Of a DNA stretch of 32,567 nucleotides, positions 25,761-32,567 are shown one piece after another. Made by a program: the position numbers and the translations under genes. A model generated the notes under the pieces. It saw nothing but the letters and a program-made list of their open reading frames with translations. It did no database searches and was not told the origin of the DNA. How positions within the stretch are numbered: the first letter of the stretch is position 1; every line of letters starts with the position of its first letter. Origin of the DNA: Oscillospiraceae bacterium (GTDB lineage Bacteria; Bacillota; Clostridia; Oscillospirales; CAG-382); assembly GCA_015064625.1 (NCBI GenBank), contig SVRW01000023.1:1-32567 (forward strand). Direction: 5' to 3'.

Positions 25761-26369
25761 ATGTACGAAATCGAATTGCAGGGACTTGAAAACGGCGAAA
25801 ACGCTGAAATACTCGTCCTTGAAGCGATGCCAGAAAATGCATCTGCAAACGAAACGGTAAGTACCGTGGAAAGTACGGAAACCTCCTACATGGACGTTTT
25901 TCCAAGCGGATTTGAGAATCTTCCGGAAAACGCAACGCTTATGGAAAGATTGGCTTACGGTGGAAAAATAACGCTCATCGGAATGGCGACCGTTTTCCTT
26001 GTTCTTATTATCATCTGGGCGCTTTGCGCTGTATTGGGTAAGGTCTTTGGAAACGTTGGAAAAAATGAAAAAAAATCCGAAGCTGAAAAGCCCGAGGAAA
26101 AGCCTGTTGCCCCACAATCTGTGGCACAACCCGCTGTTCAGACAGCAAGCGCTGTTGATTATACAACGGTTGCAGTTGTAGCCTCTGCCGCAATCGCCGC
26201 ATATCGCGGAGAAGATACGGTGAATTTCAATATTTCGTCAATCAGACCTTGTGGAAACGGTGCGGTTGCTCTCGCTCCAGAGGTTGTGGCACAAATTGCC
26301 GCTTCCATCGCTTGTCTTGAAGGCAAAGACACGGTGGATTTCACTATAAGCTCTATCAGAATTATTTAA
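25761..26369 (+). CDS. oadG: Na+-translocating decarboxylase gamma subunit (OadG/MmdD-like)
   Basis: The 202-residue product has an extracytoplasmic N-terminal segment of about 65 residues, one membrane helix (about 69-95, 'L-I-G-M-A-T-V-F-L-V-L' is typical of OadG), a Lys/Glu/Pro/Ala linker and a C-terminal 'A-A-I-A-A-Y ... I-S-S-I-R' segment. The C-terminal segment is present twice (about 138-163 and 176-201). Known OadG proteins are about 80-150 residues, so this one is long at both ends. The gamma subunit links the peripheral carboxyltransferase to the membrane beta subunit. GAGGAAGGAG before the ATG is a strong ribosome site. Confidence 0.85.
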   Translation: MYEIELQGLENGENAEILVLEAMPENASANETVSTVESTETSYMDVFPSGFENLPENATLMERLAYGGKITLIGMATVFLVLIIIWALCAVLGKVFGNVGKNEKKSEAEKPEEKPVAPQSVAQPAVQTASAVDYTTVAVVASAAIAAYRGEDTVNFNISSIRPCGNGAVALAPEVVAQIAASIACLEGKDTVDFTISSIRII

Positions 26370-26393
26370 AAAGAAAAAAGGAGTAAAATTATC

Positions 26394-26750
26394 ATGGCAA
26401 AAACTTATATTGTTACAGTAAATGGCGTAAACTACGAAGTAGTTGTTGAAGAAGGCGCAGCAGGCACAGCTCCTGTAGCAGCTCCCGCTCCTGCAGCGGC
26501 ACCCGCAGCAGCTCCTGCACCCGCAGCAGCTCCCGCAGGCGGAACAAAGGTTACATCTCCTCTTCCCGGAACTCTTCTCAGACTTATTGCAAAGAACGGT
26601 GCTTCCGTTAAGAAAGGCGACCTTCTCTGCATTATCGAAGCTATGAAAATGGAAAATGAAATTTTCTCACCTGCAGACGGTGTTGTTTGTGTAGTTGCTT
26701 CTGAAGGCTCATCCCTTAATTCCGGCGACGTTATTATGACTATTGCTTAA
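26394..26750 (+). CDS. Biotin carboxyl carrier subunit of the decarboxylase
   Basis: The 118-residue product has a short N-terminal strand ('T-Y-I-V-T-V-N-G-V'), an Ala/Pro hinge (about 24-49) and a biotinyl domain with the E-A-M-K-M-E-N-E motif; the biotinylated lysine is K85. It resembles MmdC/GcdC, the free-standing carriers of methylmalonyl-CoA and glutaconyl-CoA decarboxylases. It carries CO2 from the carboxyltransferase to the beta subunit. It starts 24 bases after oadG. Confidence 0.95.
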   Translation: MAKTYIVTVNGVNYEVVVEEGAAGTAPVAAPAPAAAPAAAPAPAAAPAGGTKVTSPLPGTLLRLIAKNGASVKKGDLLCIIEAMKMENEIFSPADGVVCVVASEGSSLNSGDVIMTIA

Positions 26751-26794
26751 GTCGCGGCGTTCGGTTTTTTCAATTTGAATTAAGGAGTGATATT

Positions 26795-28024
26795 TTGACT
26801 AACACGTTACTTTTGTCGGGTGGAAGCTTTATTGACTCCATCCTTGGCGTATTCGAAAGCTCTGGCTTTAAGGAGATTTTCGGCGGTGACAATTTTGTAA
26901 ACGGCGGTTGGAGATATCTTGTTATGTACCTTATTGTAGGTGTTCTTTTCTATCTCGCCATAGTTAAGAAATTCGAACCGTTGCTTTTGCTTCCCATTGC
27001 TTTCGGTATGCTTCTTACAAACCTCCCCGGAGCAGGGCTTTATCATAGTGACCTCTTTATCAACGATACGGGTGCTCCCCTCAATATTCAGGAAATCGTT
27101 GAAAGAGGCGGACTTATTGACTTTTTGTATTTAGGCGTTAAGCTGGGCATTTATCCTCCGCTTATTTTCCTTGGCGTTGGTGCTATGACAGACTTTTCAC
27201 CTCTTATCTCCAATCCTAAAAGCCTTCTTTTAGGTGCGGCTGCTCAGTTTGGCGTTTTTGCCGCTTTCGTTGGCGCACTTCTTTTGGGATTTACCGTTGC
27301 AGAAGCTGCTGCTATTGGTATTATCGGCGGCGCAGACGGCCCTACGGCTATAATGGTAACAAAGAGCTTGGCTCCCCATCTGTTGGGGGCAATAGCTATT
27401 GCCGCCTATTCCTATATGGCTCTCGTTCCTTTTATTCAGCCTCCTATTATGAGAGCGCTTACATCGAAAAAGGAACGTACTATAAAGATGACAGCACTCA
27501 GACCTGTTTCCAAGCTTGAACAGGTTATTTTCCCCATTGTTGTTGCGGCTGTTGTTTCTCTCATCCTTCCCGATGCCGCTCCTCTTATCGGTATGCTTAT
27601 GCTTGGTAACCTTATGAAGGTTTGCGGAGTTGTTGACAGAATCGCCAAAACCGCTCAAAACGAGCTTATGAATATCGTAACTATTTTGCTGGGTATTTCC
27701 GTTGGCGCAACGGCTAAAGCTGAAAGCTTTTTGGATCTCAAAACCCTCGGAATTATTCTTCTCGGACTTGCCGCATTTGCTTTTGCAACAGCAGCGGGAA
27801 CTCTTTTCGGAAAGCTTATGTGCTTCGTAACAGGAGGAAAGATAAATCCCCTTATCGGTTCTGCTGGCGTTTCAGCAGTTCCTATGGCAGCTCGCGTTTC
27901 TCAGAAGGTTGGGCAGGAAGAAGAACCTACAAACTTTTTGCTTATGCATGCTATGGGACCCAACGTTGCAGGCGTTATCGGCTCTGCAGTTGCAGCGGGC
28001 GTTTTCCTCTCCCTCTTTAAATAA
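26795..28024 (+). CDS. oadB: Na+-pumping decarboxylase beta subunit
   Basis: The 409-residue product starts at TTG 26795, with AAGGAG about eight bases before it; no ATG near the 5' end fits. It is a polytopic membrane protein (about 9-11 helices) with the invariant '[10 protein letters not shown]' segment, whose D181 corresponds to the Na+-coordinating aspartate of Klebsiella OadB. A C-terminal conserved '[10 protein letters not shown]' helix is also present. It decarboxylates carboxybiotin and exports Na+. The membrane pump is shared in type by oxaloacetate, methylmalonyl-CoA and glutaconyl-CoA decarboxylases. Confidence 0.95.
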   Translation: MTNTLLLSGGSFIDSILGVFESSGFKEIFGGDNFVNGGWRYLVMYLIVGVLFYLAIVKKFEPLLLLPIAFGMLLTNLPGAGLYHSDLFINDTGAPLNIQEIVERGGLIDFLYLGVKLGIYPPLIFLGVGAMTDFSPLISNPKSLLLGAAAQFGVFAAFVGALLLGFTVAEAAAIGIIGGADGPTAIMVTKSLAPHLLGAIAIAAYSYMALVPFIQPPIMRALTSKKERTIKMTALRPVSKLEQVIFPIVVAAVVSLILPDAAPLIGMLMLGNLMKVCGVVDRIAKTAQNELMNIVTILLGISVGATAKAESFLDLKTLGIILLGLAAFAFATAAGTLFGKLMCFVTGGKINPLIGSAGVSAVPMAARVSQKVGQEEEPTNFLLMHAMGPNVAGVIGSAVAAGVFLSLFK

Positions 28025-28048
28025 TTTGGTTTTTGAAAGGATAATAAT

Positions 28049-29527
28049 ATGGCAAAGGTAAAAATAGTTGAAACCGTATTGCGTGACTCTCATCAGTCCC
28101 TTGCGGCTACAAGAATGACTACCGAACAAATGAAACCCATTCTTACCGCTTTGGATAACGTGGGTTACCATGCTCTTGAAGCTTGGGGCGGTGCTACTTT
28201 CGATTCATGTCTCCGCTTCCTTGAGGAAGATCCCTGGGACAGACTCAGAACAATAAGAGACACTGTTAAAAACACAAAGCTTCAGATGCTTTTCAGAGGT
28301 CAGAATATTTTGGGCTACCGTCATTATTCTGATGACGTTGTTGAATATTTCGTTCAGAAATCCATCGCAAACGGTATCGATATCATAAGAATTTTTGATG
28401 CTCTTAACGATGCAAGAAACCTCAGAACAGCTATCAACGCAACGAAGAAAGAGGGCGGACACGTTCAGGTTGCTCTTTCTTATACAACAAGCCCTGTTCA
28501 TAACAACGAATACTTTGCAAAGCTTGCAAAAGAGCTTTGCGAAATGGGTGTAGACTCAATCTGTATCAAGGATATGGCAGGACTTCTTAAGCCTTACGAG
28601 ACTTATGACCTTGTTAAAGCTATCAAATCAGAAGTTTCTGTTCCTGTTGAGCTTCATACTCACTATACAGCAGGTGTTGCTTCTATGTCCGTTCTCAAGG
28701 CTATTGAAGCAGGTGTTGATATTGTTGATACAGCAATTTCTCCCTTCGCTATGGGTACTTCTCAGCCTCCTACAGAACCCCTCGTAGCTTCCCTTGCAGG
28801 AACTCCCTACGACACGGGTCTTGATCTTAACAAGCTCAATGAAGTTTCCAAATACTTCACAGGTCTCAGAGAAGATTTCATAAAGAGCGGTCTTATCAAA
28901 ACAGGCGTTTTGAAGGTTGACGTTAACGCTCTTATTTATCAGGTTCCCGGCGGAATGCTTTCAAACCTTATTTCACAGCTCGAAAAGCAGAATGCTCTTG
29001 ATAAGCTTAACGACGTTCTTGAAGAAGTTCCCAGAGTTCGTGCAGATGCAGGTTATCCTCCTCTCGTAACTCCTTCCTCTCAGATCGTTGGTACGCAGGC
29101 TGTTCTTAACGTTTTGCTTGGCGAACGTTATAAAATGGCTTCCAAGGAATTCAGAGGTCTTGTAAGAGGCGAATACGGAAGAACTCCTGCTCCTATTGAC
29201 CCTGCATTCTACAAGAAAATCTGTGGCGATGAAAAGCCTGTTGAAGGCAGACCTGCAGATGCTCTTGCACCTGAGCTTGATAAGCTCAGAAGCGAGATAA
29301 AAGACTATATTCAGCAGGATGAAGACGTTCTCTCTTACGCTCTCTTTGACAAAGTGGCTCTTGGCTTCTTCGAAAAGAGAAAGAACGGAACTTTGGGTCA
29401 GAACGTTGACGTTCCCAAGGTTGAAGCTCCCAAAGCTGCTCCCGCAGCTCCCGCTACGGCAAACGTTGGCGTTGCTTCTCCAAGCGGTGCATCTGGAACT
29501 TATAAGGTTACAGTTAAGAGAGTTTAA
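28049..29527 (+). CDS. oadA: Carboxyltransferase (oxaloacetate decarboxylase alpha / PycB type) without biotin domain
   Basis: The 492-residue product has an HMGL-like TIM barrel (about 1-270) opening with 'V-E-T-V-L-R-D-S-H-Q-S' (metal ligand D13) and carrying 'I-C-I-K-D-M-A-G-L-L' with the lysine expected to be carbamylated, and 'L-H-T-H-Y-T-A-G' with metal ligands H203 and H205. The PYC/OADA domain follows (about 290-440). It transfers CO2 from oxaloacetate (or pyruvate in reverse) to biotin. Klebsiella OadA (about 596 residues) ends in a biotinyl domain; here the protein stops after the Ala/Pro hinge and a short 'T-Y-K-V-T-V' strand, while a separate gene supplies the carrier. This favours oxaloacetate as substrate over CoA esters. 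Confidence 0.93.
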   Translation: MAKVKIVETVLRDSHQSLAATRMTTEQMKPILTALDNVGYHALEAWGGATFDSCLRFLEEDPWDRLRTIRDTVKNTKLQMLFRGQNILGYRHYSDDVVEYFVQKSIANGIDIIRIFDALNDARNLRTAINATKKEGGHVQVALSYTTSPVHNNEYFAKLAKELCEMGVDSICIKDMAGLLKPYETYDLVKAIKSEVSVPVELHTHYTAGVASMSVLKAIEAGVDIVDTAISPFAMGTSQPPTEPLVASLAGTPYDTGLDLNKLNEVSKYFTGLREDFIKSGLIKTGVLKVDVNALIYQVPGGMLSNLISQLEKQNALDKLNDVLEEVPRVRADAGYPPLVTPSSQIVGTQAVLNVLLGERYKMASKEFRGLVRGEYGRTPAPIDPAFYKKICGDEKPVEGRPADALAPELDKLRSEIKDYIQQDEDVLSYALFDKVALGFFEKRKNGTLGQNVDVPKVEAPKAAPAAPATANVGVASPSGASGTYKVTVKRV

Positions 29528-29590
29528 ATTCAATTCAGAACTTTATTCAATTCAGAACTTTATTCAATTCGGAATTCGGAATTCGGAATA
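29528..29590. repeat. Tandem repeats right after oadA
   Basis: Two perfect 17-base units (ATTCAATTCAGAACTTT at 29528-29544 and 29545-29561) are followed by a partial third unit, which runs into GGAATTC repeated (29571-29577, 29578-29584, then GGAATA). The array begins directly after the stop codon and contains three EcoRI-like palindromes. Confidence 0.92.
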
Positions 29591-29697
29591 ATTGTAAATT
29601 GAAATTTCAGACTTAACATTCTGGGGTTTGGTTTGCAAAAAATCGGGATGGAATTGATAAATAATAAAAATTCCAAATAATTTAACGAAATTAAACT

Positions 29698-29737
29698 AAA
29701 TGCTTTTCGCGATTTTTTCGTGGAAAGCATTTTTTTA
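29698..29737 (+). terminator. Terminator of the decarboxylase operon
   Basis: A 14-bp stem with one or two wobble pairs (29698-29711 with 29719-29732) is followed by T residues to 29737. The 108 bases between the tandem repeats and this stem show nothing recognisable. The leftward 27-codon gene ends just beyond it. Confidence 0.82.
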
Positions 29738-29744
29738 TTCCCCA

Positions 29745-29828
29745 TTATTCAAATATCAAAAATGCAACGATTGGACTGAAAACAGACCATAAAAGTATTA
29801 AAAGTGCGGAAAAAATGTGTTTTTTCAT
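29745..29828 (-). CDS. 27-residue membrane peptide
   Basis: A 28-codon frame (with stop) starts at ATG 29828 with a perfect AAGGAG seven bases upstream. The product opens M-K-K-H and is then one hydrophobic helix of about 21 residues (L-L-I-L-L-W-S-V-F-S-P-I-V-A-F-L), ending F-E. A single helix with a basic cap fits either a small membrane-stress or regulatory peptide, or a type I toxin; no antisense RNA gene can be proven. A longer in-frame start at 29984 has no ribosome site and adds an implausible sequence. It converges on the decarboxylase operon terminator. Confidence 0.6.
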   Translation of the reverse strand: MKKHIFSALLILLWSVFSPIVAFLIFE

Positions 29829-29894
29829 AAAATCTCCTTCTATATTCAGACGTTGAATGATTTCACTACATTTATATTTAAAAAAGCATAAAAA

Positions 29895-29940
29895 TATCAC
29901 GGCTTTTGAAATTTCAGTTCGGGCTTTAAAAATCGTGATA
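29895..29940. repeat. Imperfect inverted repeat upstream of the membrane peptide gene
   Basis: TATCACG (29895-29901) and CGTGATA (29934-29940) flank 32 bases. The palindromic TGAAATTTCA occurs inside it (29907-29916) and again at 29600-29609, on the other side of the peptide gene. It could be an operator, an RNA stem or an antisense determinant. Confidence 0.4.
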
Positions 29941-29984
29941 AATTTTAATAATTTGAGCTGAAATGTAAAAAAAAGAAAAAACAC

Positions 29985-30013
29985 TTTACAAACGAAGGAT
30001 AAAGGTATATTAT
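29985..30013 (+). promoter_or_regulatory. Promoter of the three-gene membrane/peptidase operon
   Basis: TTTACA (29985-29990) and TATTAT (30008-30013) are 17 bases apart. Transcription should begin near 30020. Confidence 0.65.
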
Positions 30014-30067
30014 ATATTCAGAGGTTTTATGCCCTTTTGTAAACGAACATTTTTAATGAGGTTTTAT

Positions 30068-31024
30068 ATGAATAAAAACGAAAATATAATAATTGAAGAA
30101 AGAGCCAACAAAGGTGAGCTTTCCGTTGATAACAATGAAAACAACGAGAAGAAAACTACTTTCAGGGATATTATAAAAGAAAAATTTCCTTCCCTTTCTC
30201 CCACGGCATATAGAATTGCCGTAATTGCTTTTTGTCTGTATTCTGTTTTGCTTGCTGTTTTTCGTGCTTTTGCAATTGAAAAAAGCGTTGAATTCCCAGG
30301 ATTTACAGGGGGAAGCGACGTATACAAGTTAGATGATACGGTTTATACAAGAGTGTTCTTTGTTCTGTATTGTCTTGGCGCAGTTGCCGCATTCCTGATA
30401 AGTCTGTTTTCGCATAAAATTACGTATGGTGCGAATAAAAGGTCAAATTCCTTTGTTTTTGTATCTTCTCTCGCGGGCTTTTGTATGGTTGGATGCGCAG
30501 GATTCTTTGTGTACAGAATGGGTTTGATTGAAGCGGAATTCAGCAAGCTTAATTATTGGATAATCATTTTTATGCTTTTAACGGGCACATTTTTCGCTAT
30601 GGACGCGGTCGGATTCATAACAAAGAAAACGAAGCCCTGGTTCAATGTCGGCGTGGTTATTTTTTCCGTTCTCCGTGTGCTCTCCGATTTTATTGAACTA
30701 CATGGAAAGCAAAACGTTTCTTCCAATGAATACCATATTGTAAGCCTTACAGCGTTGCTTATTTTCTTTTGCTGTAATTCAAGGCTTCATATTTACGGAA
30801 GTGCAAATATCTGGTTCAGATTTTTTGGGCTTTTTGCAGCTCTTTCTACGATAATTTATGCATTGCCTGAAATATATATTTCCCTCTTTGAACCATATTA
30901 CGTGGATTCAATTTTTATCTTCTGCATAGTCGACGCTGTGTTGGCGTTTTACGTTTTGACAAAGCTTTTATCTATCAGAAGTATAAAAGAAAACGTTTCA
31001 GAGTCTGTCGGTGAAAAGGAATGA
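30068..31024 (+). CDS. Multi-spanning membrane protein of unknown function
   Basis: The product is 318 residues from ATG 30068 (ATGAGG seven bases upstream). A charged cytoplasmic N-terminus of about 45 residues is rich in Glu, Asn and Lys; about seven or eight helices follow, spaced evenly to the end. No family motif is clear. An earlier in-frame ATG at 30029 also has GAGG, but only four bases away and within 10 bases of the predicted transcription start, so I prefer 30068. Its stop overlaps the next start (ATGA), so the two genes are translationally coupled and probably work together. Confidence 0.75.
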   Translation: MNKNENIIIEERANKGELSVDNNENNEKKTTFRDIIKEKFPSLSPTAYRIAVIAFCLYSVLLAVFRAFAIEKSVEFPGFTGGSDVYKLDDTVYTRVFFVLYCLGAVAAFLISLFSHKITYGANKRSNSFVFVSSLAGFCMVGCAGFFVYRMGLIEAEFSKLNYWIIIFMLLTGTFFAMDAVGFITKKTKPWFNVGVVIFSVLRVLSDFIELHGKQNVSSNEYHIVSLTALLIFFCCNSRLHIYGSANIWFRFFGLFAALSTIIYALPEIYISLFEPYYVDSIFIFCIVDAVLAFYVLTKLLSIRSIKENVSESVGEKE

Positions 31025-32016
31025 GCGGAAATAATAAATCCTTGAAGCTGGTAATAACATCCGTGTTTTCCTTGGCTCTTGTCATTGTTTTTGCATTTGG
31101 TTCGGAAATTGTAATGGGGGAACGGGATAAAGCTGACGTGGAAAAAAACGAATCCTTTGTTTCGGATATTGACGTTTTTGAAAACATCTCCTTTGTTGAT
31201 TTGGAGAAATCAGAGGATGCTTTTTCTTCGCCCGATATGTCGGAAAATGAAGAATCTTCGGAACAGGAATCGACTTATGAAGAATCGAGTGAGGAAAGTG
31301 AAGAAAGTTCTTCCACCATAAGCGAAGCTTCTTCTGTAGCTTCAGAATCTTCTGAAGAAAGCGAGGAACCGTCCCTTGAAGCTTCGAAAGAACCGTCGTC
31401 CGAATATTCTTCCGAAGCATCTGAATCCAGTGAGGAAAGCTCTGAAGAACCTTCTTCGGAAGATGTAAACAATTCATTTGAAAACGTAGGTTTTCCTTCC
31501 GACGTAACCTTGCTTGACGGCGGACAAGTTCCGTTTGTGTATTTCAAACAGGACGACCCCAAATATGAAAATCTTCCATACGGTACGGATAAAATAGGGT
31601 CTCACGGTTGCGGACCTGTTAATATGGCAATGATAATTTCCACCTATACGGGAAAGGTTATATATCCCGACGAGGCGGCAAAATGGAGCTATAAAAACGG
31701 ATATTGGACGAAAGGAACGGGAACGTCCCATTCCTTGATGACTGCTATGGCGAAAGCTTACGGAGTGCCTGTGAAAACTGTTGCTCAAGGCTCTTGGACG
31801 GAGGTTATTAACGCCTTGAAGCAAGGAAAACTTGTTATTACAAGGGTTAAAAATGGAATATTTGCCAAAAATAACCACTTCTTCACCTTGCGTGGCATTA
31901 CTGAAGATGGAAAAATACTTGTGGCAAACTCCATAAGCTATGAGGACTCTGTTAAAGAATGGGATTTGAATACCTTAAAAGGACAAGTAAACCTTGGTTT
32001 CTGGATTTATGGATGA
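31021..32016 (+). CDS. Membrane-anchored C39-like cysteine peptidase
   Basis: The 331-residue product has an N-terminal membrane helix (about residues 7-28) without clear cleavage site, a long Ser/Glu-rich linker (about 65-150) and a peptidase_C39-like domain from about 163 to the end. The catalytic set is visible: C197 in S-H-G-C-G-P-V-N-M-A, H286 in K-N-N-H-F-F-T-L and N303 in V-A-N-S-I-S. The linker would hold the peptidase away from the membrane. There is no ABC transporter partner, so it is not a bacteriocin-export C39; it resembles the free-standing C39_2 group of uncertain substrate. It is related in fold to the peptidase at 22549-24696. The ATG overlaps the preceding stop. Confidence 0.85.
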   Translation: MSGNNKSLKLVITSVFSLALVIVFAFGSEIVMGERDKADVEKNESFVSDIDVFENISFVDLEKSEDAFSSPDMSENEESSEQESTYEESSEESEESSSTISEASSVASESSEESEEPSLEASKEPSSEYSSEASESSEESSEEPSSEDVNNSFENVGFPSDVTLLDGGQVPFVYFKQDDPKYENLPYGTDKIGSHGCGPVNMAMIISTYTGKVIYPDEAAKWSYKNGYWTKGTGTSHSLMTAMAKAYGVPVKTVAQGSWTEVINALKQGKLVITRVKNGIFAKNNHFFTLRGITEDGKILVANSISYEDSVKEWDLNTLKGQVNLGFWIYG

Positions 32017-32025
32017 GGTTGTAAA

Positions 32026-32229
32026 ATGGAAGAAATTTTAGAAATTATACTAACAATATTTTTCATGCCATTTGAATCAAAATTTGATAATATATTCAGA
32101 AGAATCGGTAATATTCAAAACAAGGCTTTAAGAATGTTTTTGAAAATGTTGTTTATAATGATTCCTGTTTCTATTATTTTTGCAGTGTGTATCTTATGTA
32201 GTTATTTATTCCGAGGATATTGGATATGA
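32026..32229 (+). CDS. 67-residue membrane peptide, last gene of the peptidase operon
   Basis: The 67-residue product has an amphipathic N-terminus (about 1-35, rich in Ile, Phe and basic residues) and one membrane helix (about 40-62). GAGG about nine bases upstream supports the ATG, and it starts nine bases after the peptidase stop. No family is recognised. Its position suggests a role with the peptidase or the multi-spanning protein, for instance as a regulatory or assembly partner; this is inference. Confidence 0.65.
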   Translation: MEEILEIILTIFFMPFESKFDNIFRRIGNIQNKALRMFLKMLFIMIPVSIIFAVCILCSYLFRGYWI

Positions 32230-32233
32230 AATC

Positions 32234-32277
32234 AGGCTGTTTCAAACGTTTATTGCATTTGAAACAGCCTTGTTTTT
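32234..32277 (+). terminator. Terminator of the peptidase operon
   Basis: A perfect 13-bp stem (32234-32246 with 32258-32270) with an 11-base loop is followed by TGTTTTT. Confidence 0.92.
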
Positions 32278-32295
32278 GTATAAAAATATAAATAG

Positions 32296-32320
32296 AAAAA
32301 GCTCCGATTTGGAGCTTTTT
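32296..32320. terminator. Terminator for the leftward gene at the window's right end
   Basis: AAAAAGCTCC (32296-32305) and GGAGCTTTTT (32311-32320) form a 10-bp stem with a five-base loop. Read on the minus strand it is followed by CTATTTTT; it could also act as a second terminator in the plus direction. Confidence 0.8.
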
Positions 32321-32340
32321 CTTACCTTAAAGTGCCATTG

Positions 32341-32379
32341 TTTGCGTCTTCTGTCACGGGTGAAGACAGCAGACGCAAA
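32341..32379. other. Long hairpin in the 3' region of the leftward gene
   Basis: TTTGCGTCT (32341-32349) pairs with AGACGCAAA (32371-32379), and an inner CTGTC/GACAG extends the stem after one mismatch. No T tract follows in either direction, so it may block 3' exonucleases rather than terminate. Confidence 0.6.
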
Positions 32380-32385
32380 GCTTAA

Positions 32386-32567
32386 TTATTGACCTGCGGG
32401 TGTTGGGTTAAAACCGTTTATAGTATAAACTTCCTTTACGCTTCCAAGCTGATATACTGTGGGTTCATCGGGTTTCTGAACAACCCAATGCTCCATACCC
32501 TTTACGTAGGAAACGTAAGGGATATATATAAGCTTTTCATCGTAGTAATCGCTTGGAACCTCCAAAA
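32386..32567 (-). CDS. C-terminal part of an unidentified gene, cut by the window edge
   Basis: On the minus strand a frame enters at 32567 and runs 59 codons to TAA at 32388-32386. The sequence is protein-like: 'Y-Y-D-E-K-L-I-Y-I-P-Y-V', 'M-E-H-W-V-V-Q-K-P-D-E-P', and a terminal 'Y-T-I-N-G-F-N-P-T-P-A-G-Q'. The two downstream hairpins fit a gene end. I do not recognise the family. Confidence 0.7.
   Translation of the reverse strand, partial: LEVPSDYYDEKLIYIPYVSYVKGMEHWVVQKPDEPTVYQLGSVKEVYTINGFNPTPAGQ

Noticed and set aside
29560..29745. 61-codon leftward frame over the oadA 3' region
   Set aside because: It begins inside the terminator region and ends in the tandem repeats; no ribosome site or protein-like composition.
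29829..29984. Longer start for the small leftward membrane peptide (79 residues)
   Set aside because: No ribosome site at 29984, and the extra sequence is of low-complexity A/T-rich type, while ATG 29828 has AAGGAG.

Overview
The window looks like chromosomal DNA of an AT-rich anaerobic Bacillota of class Clostridia, probably a gut or rumen member of the Oscillospirales. Reasons: an hrcA-grpE-dnaK-dnaJ heat-shock operon under a CIRCE operator, type I dockerins on exported proteins, many lipoproteins with Ser/Glu linkers, a four-gene Na+-pumping decarboxylase, formate-THF ligase, strong AGGAGG-type ribosome sites and sigma-A promoters whose spacer is almost always 17 bases. I see no rRNA, tRNA, CRISPR array, intact insertion sequence or phage gene. 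The taxon is inferred from gene content only.

Layout. 1-6.9 kb is an exported-protein region: a transglutaminase-like dockerin protein, an orphan PPC-like domain fragment behind a strong promoter, a lipoprotein of unknown function, and a 1077-residue GH99-like lipoprotein with CBM9-like, PA14 and LamG-like modules. 7.0-13.4 kb is one apparent operon of six genes: a pterin-binding methyltransferase, a YfhO-type GT-C membrane protein, the KtrB/KtrA-type K+ uptake pair, a PsbP/DUF1795-like lipoprotein and a small anchored protein. It ends at a hairpin shared with a convergent membrane protein gene. 14.3-14.9 kb is mostly non-coding and carries what looks like a decayed minus-strand gene. 14.9-19.6 kb is the heat-shock operon. 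19.7-20.8 kb holds a repeat-only lipoprotein and a 4'-phosphopantetheinyl transferase.

20.9-24.9 kb on the minus strand is a C39-like peptidase/SH3/dockerin protein followed 21 bases later by fhs. hpt (minus) and the decarboxylase operon (plus) diverge from 25.6-25.7 kb. The decarboxylase order is gamma, biotin carrier, beta, carboxyltransferase; together these would decarboxylate oxaloacetate (or a related acid) and export Na+. 29.5-30.0 kb holds short tandem repeats and a previously uncalled 27-residue membrane peptide gene. 30.0-32.3 kb is a three-gene operon (multi-spanning membrane protein, membrane-anchored C39-like peptidase, 67-residue membrane peptide). The window ends in the 3' part of a minus-strand gene.

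The least explained pieces are the three-gene peptidase operon, the 27-residue peptide, the transglutaminase and protease that share a dockerin type, the decarboxylase subunits with a duplicated gamma tail and a vestigial biotin-domain tail, and the broken sequences at 2.2 and 14.5 kb. No single clearly novel multi-gene defence or mobile system is visible.
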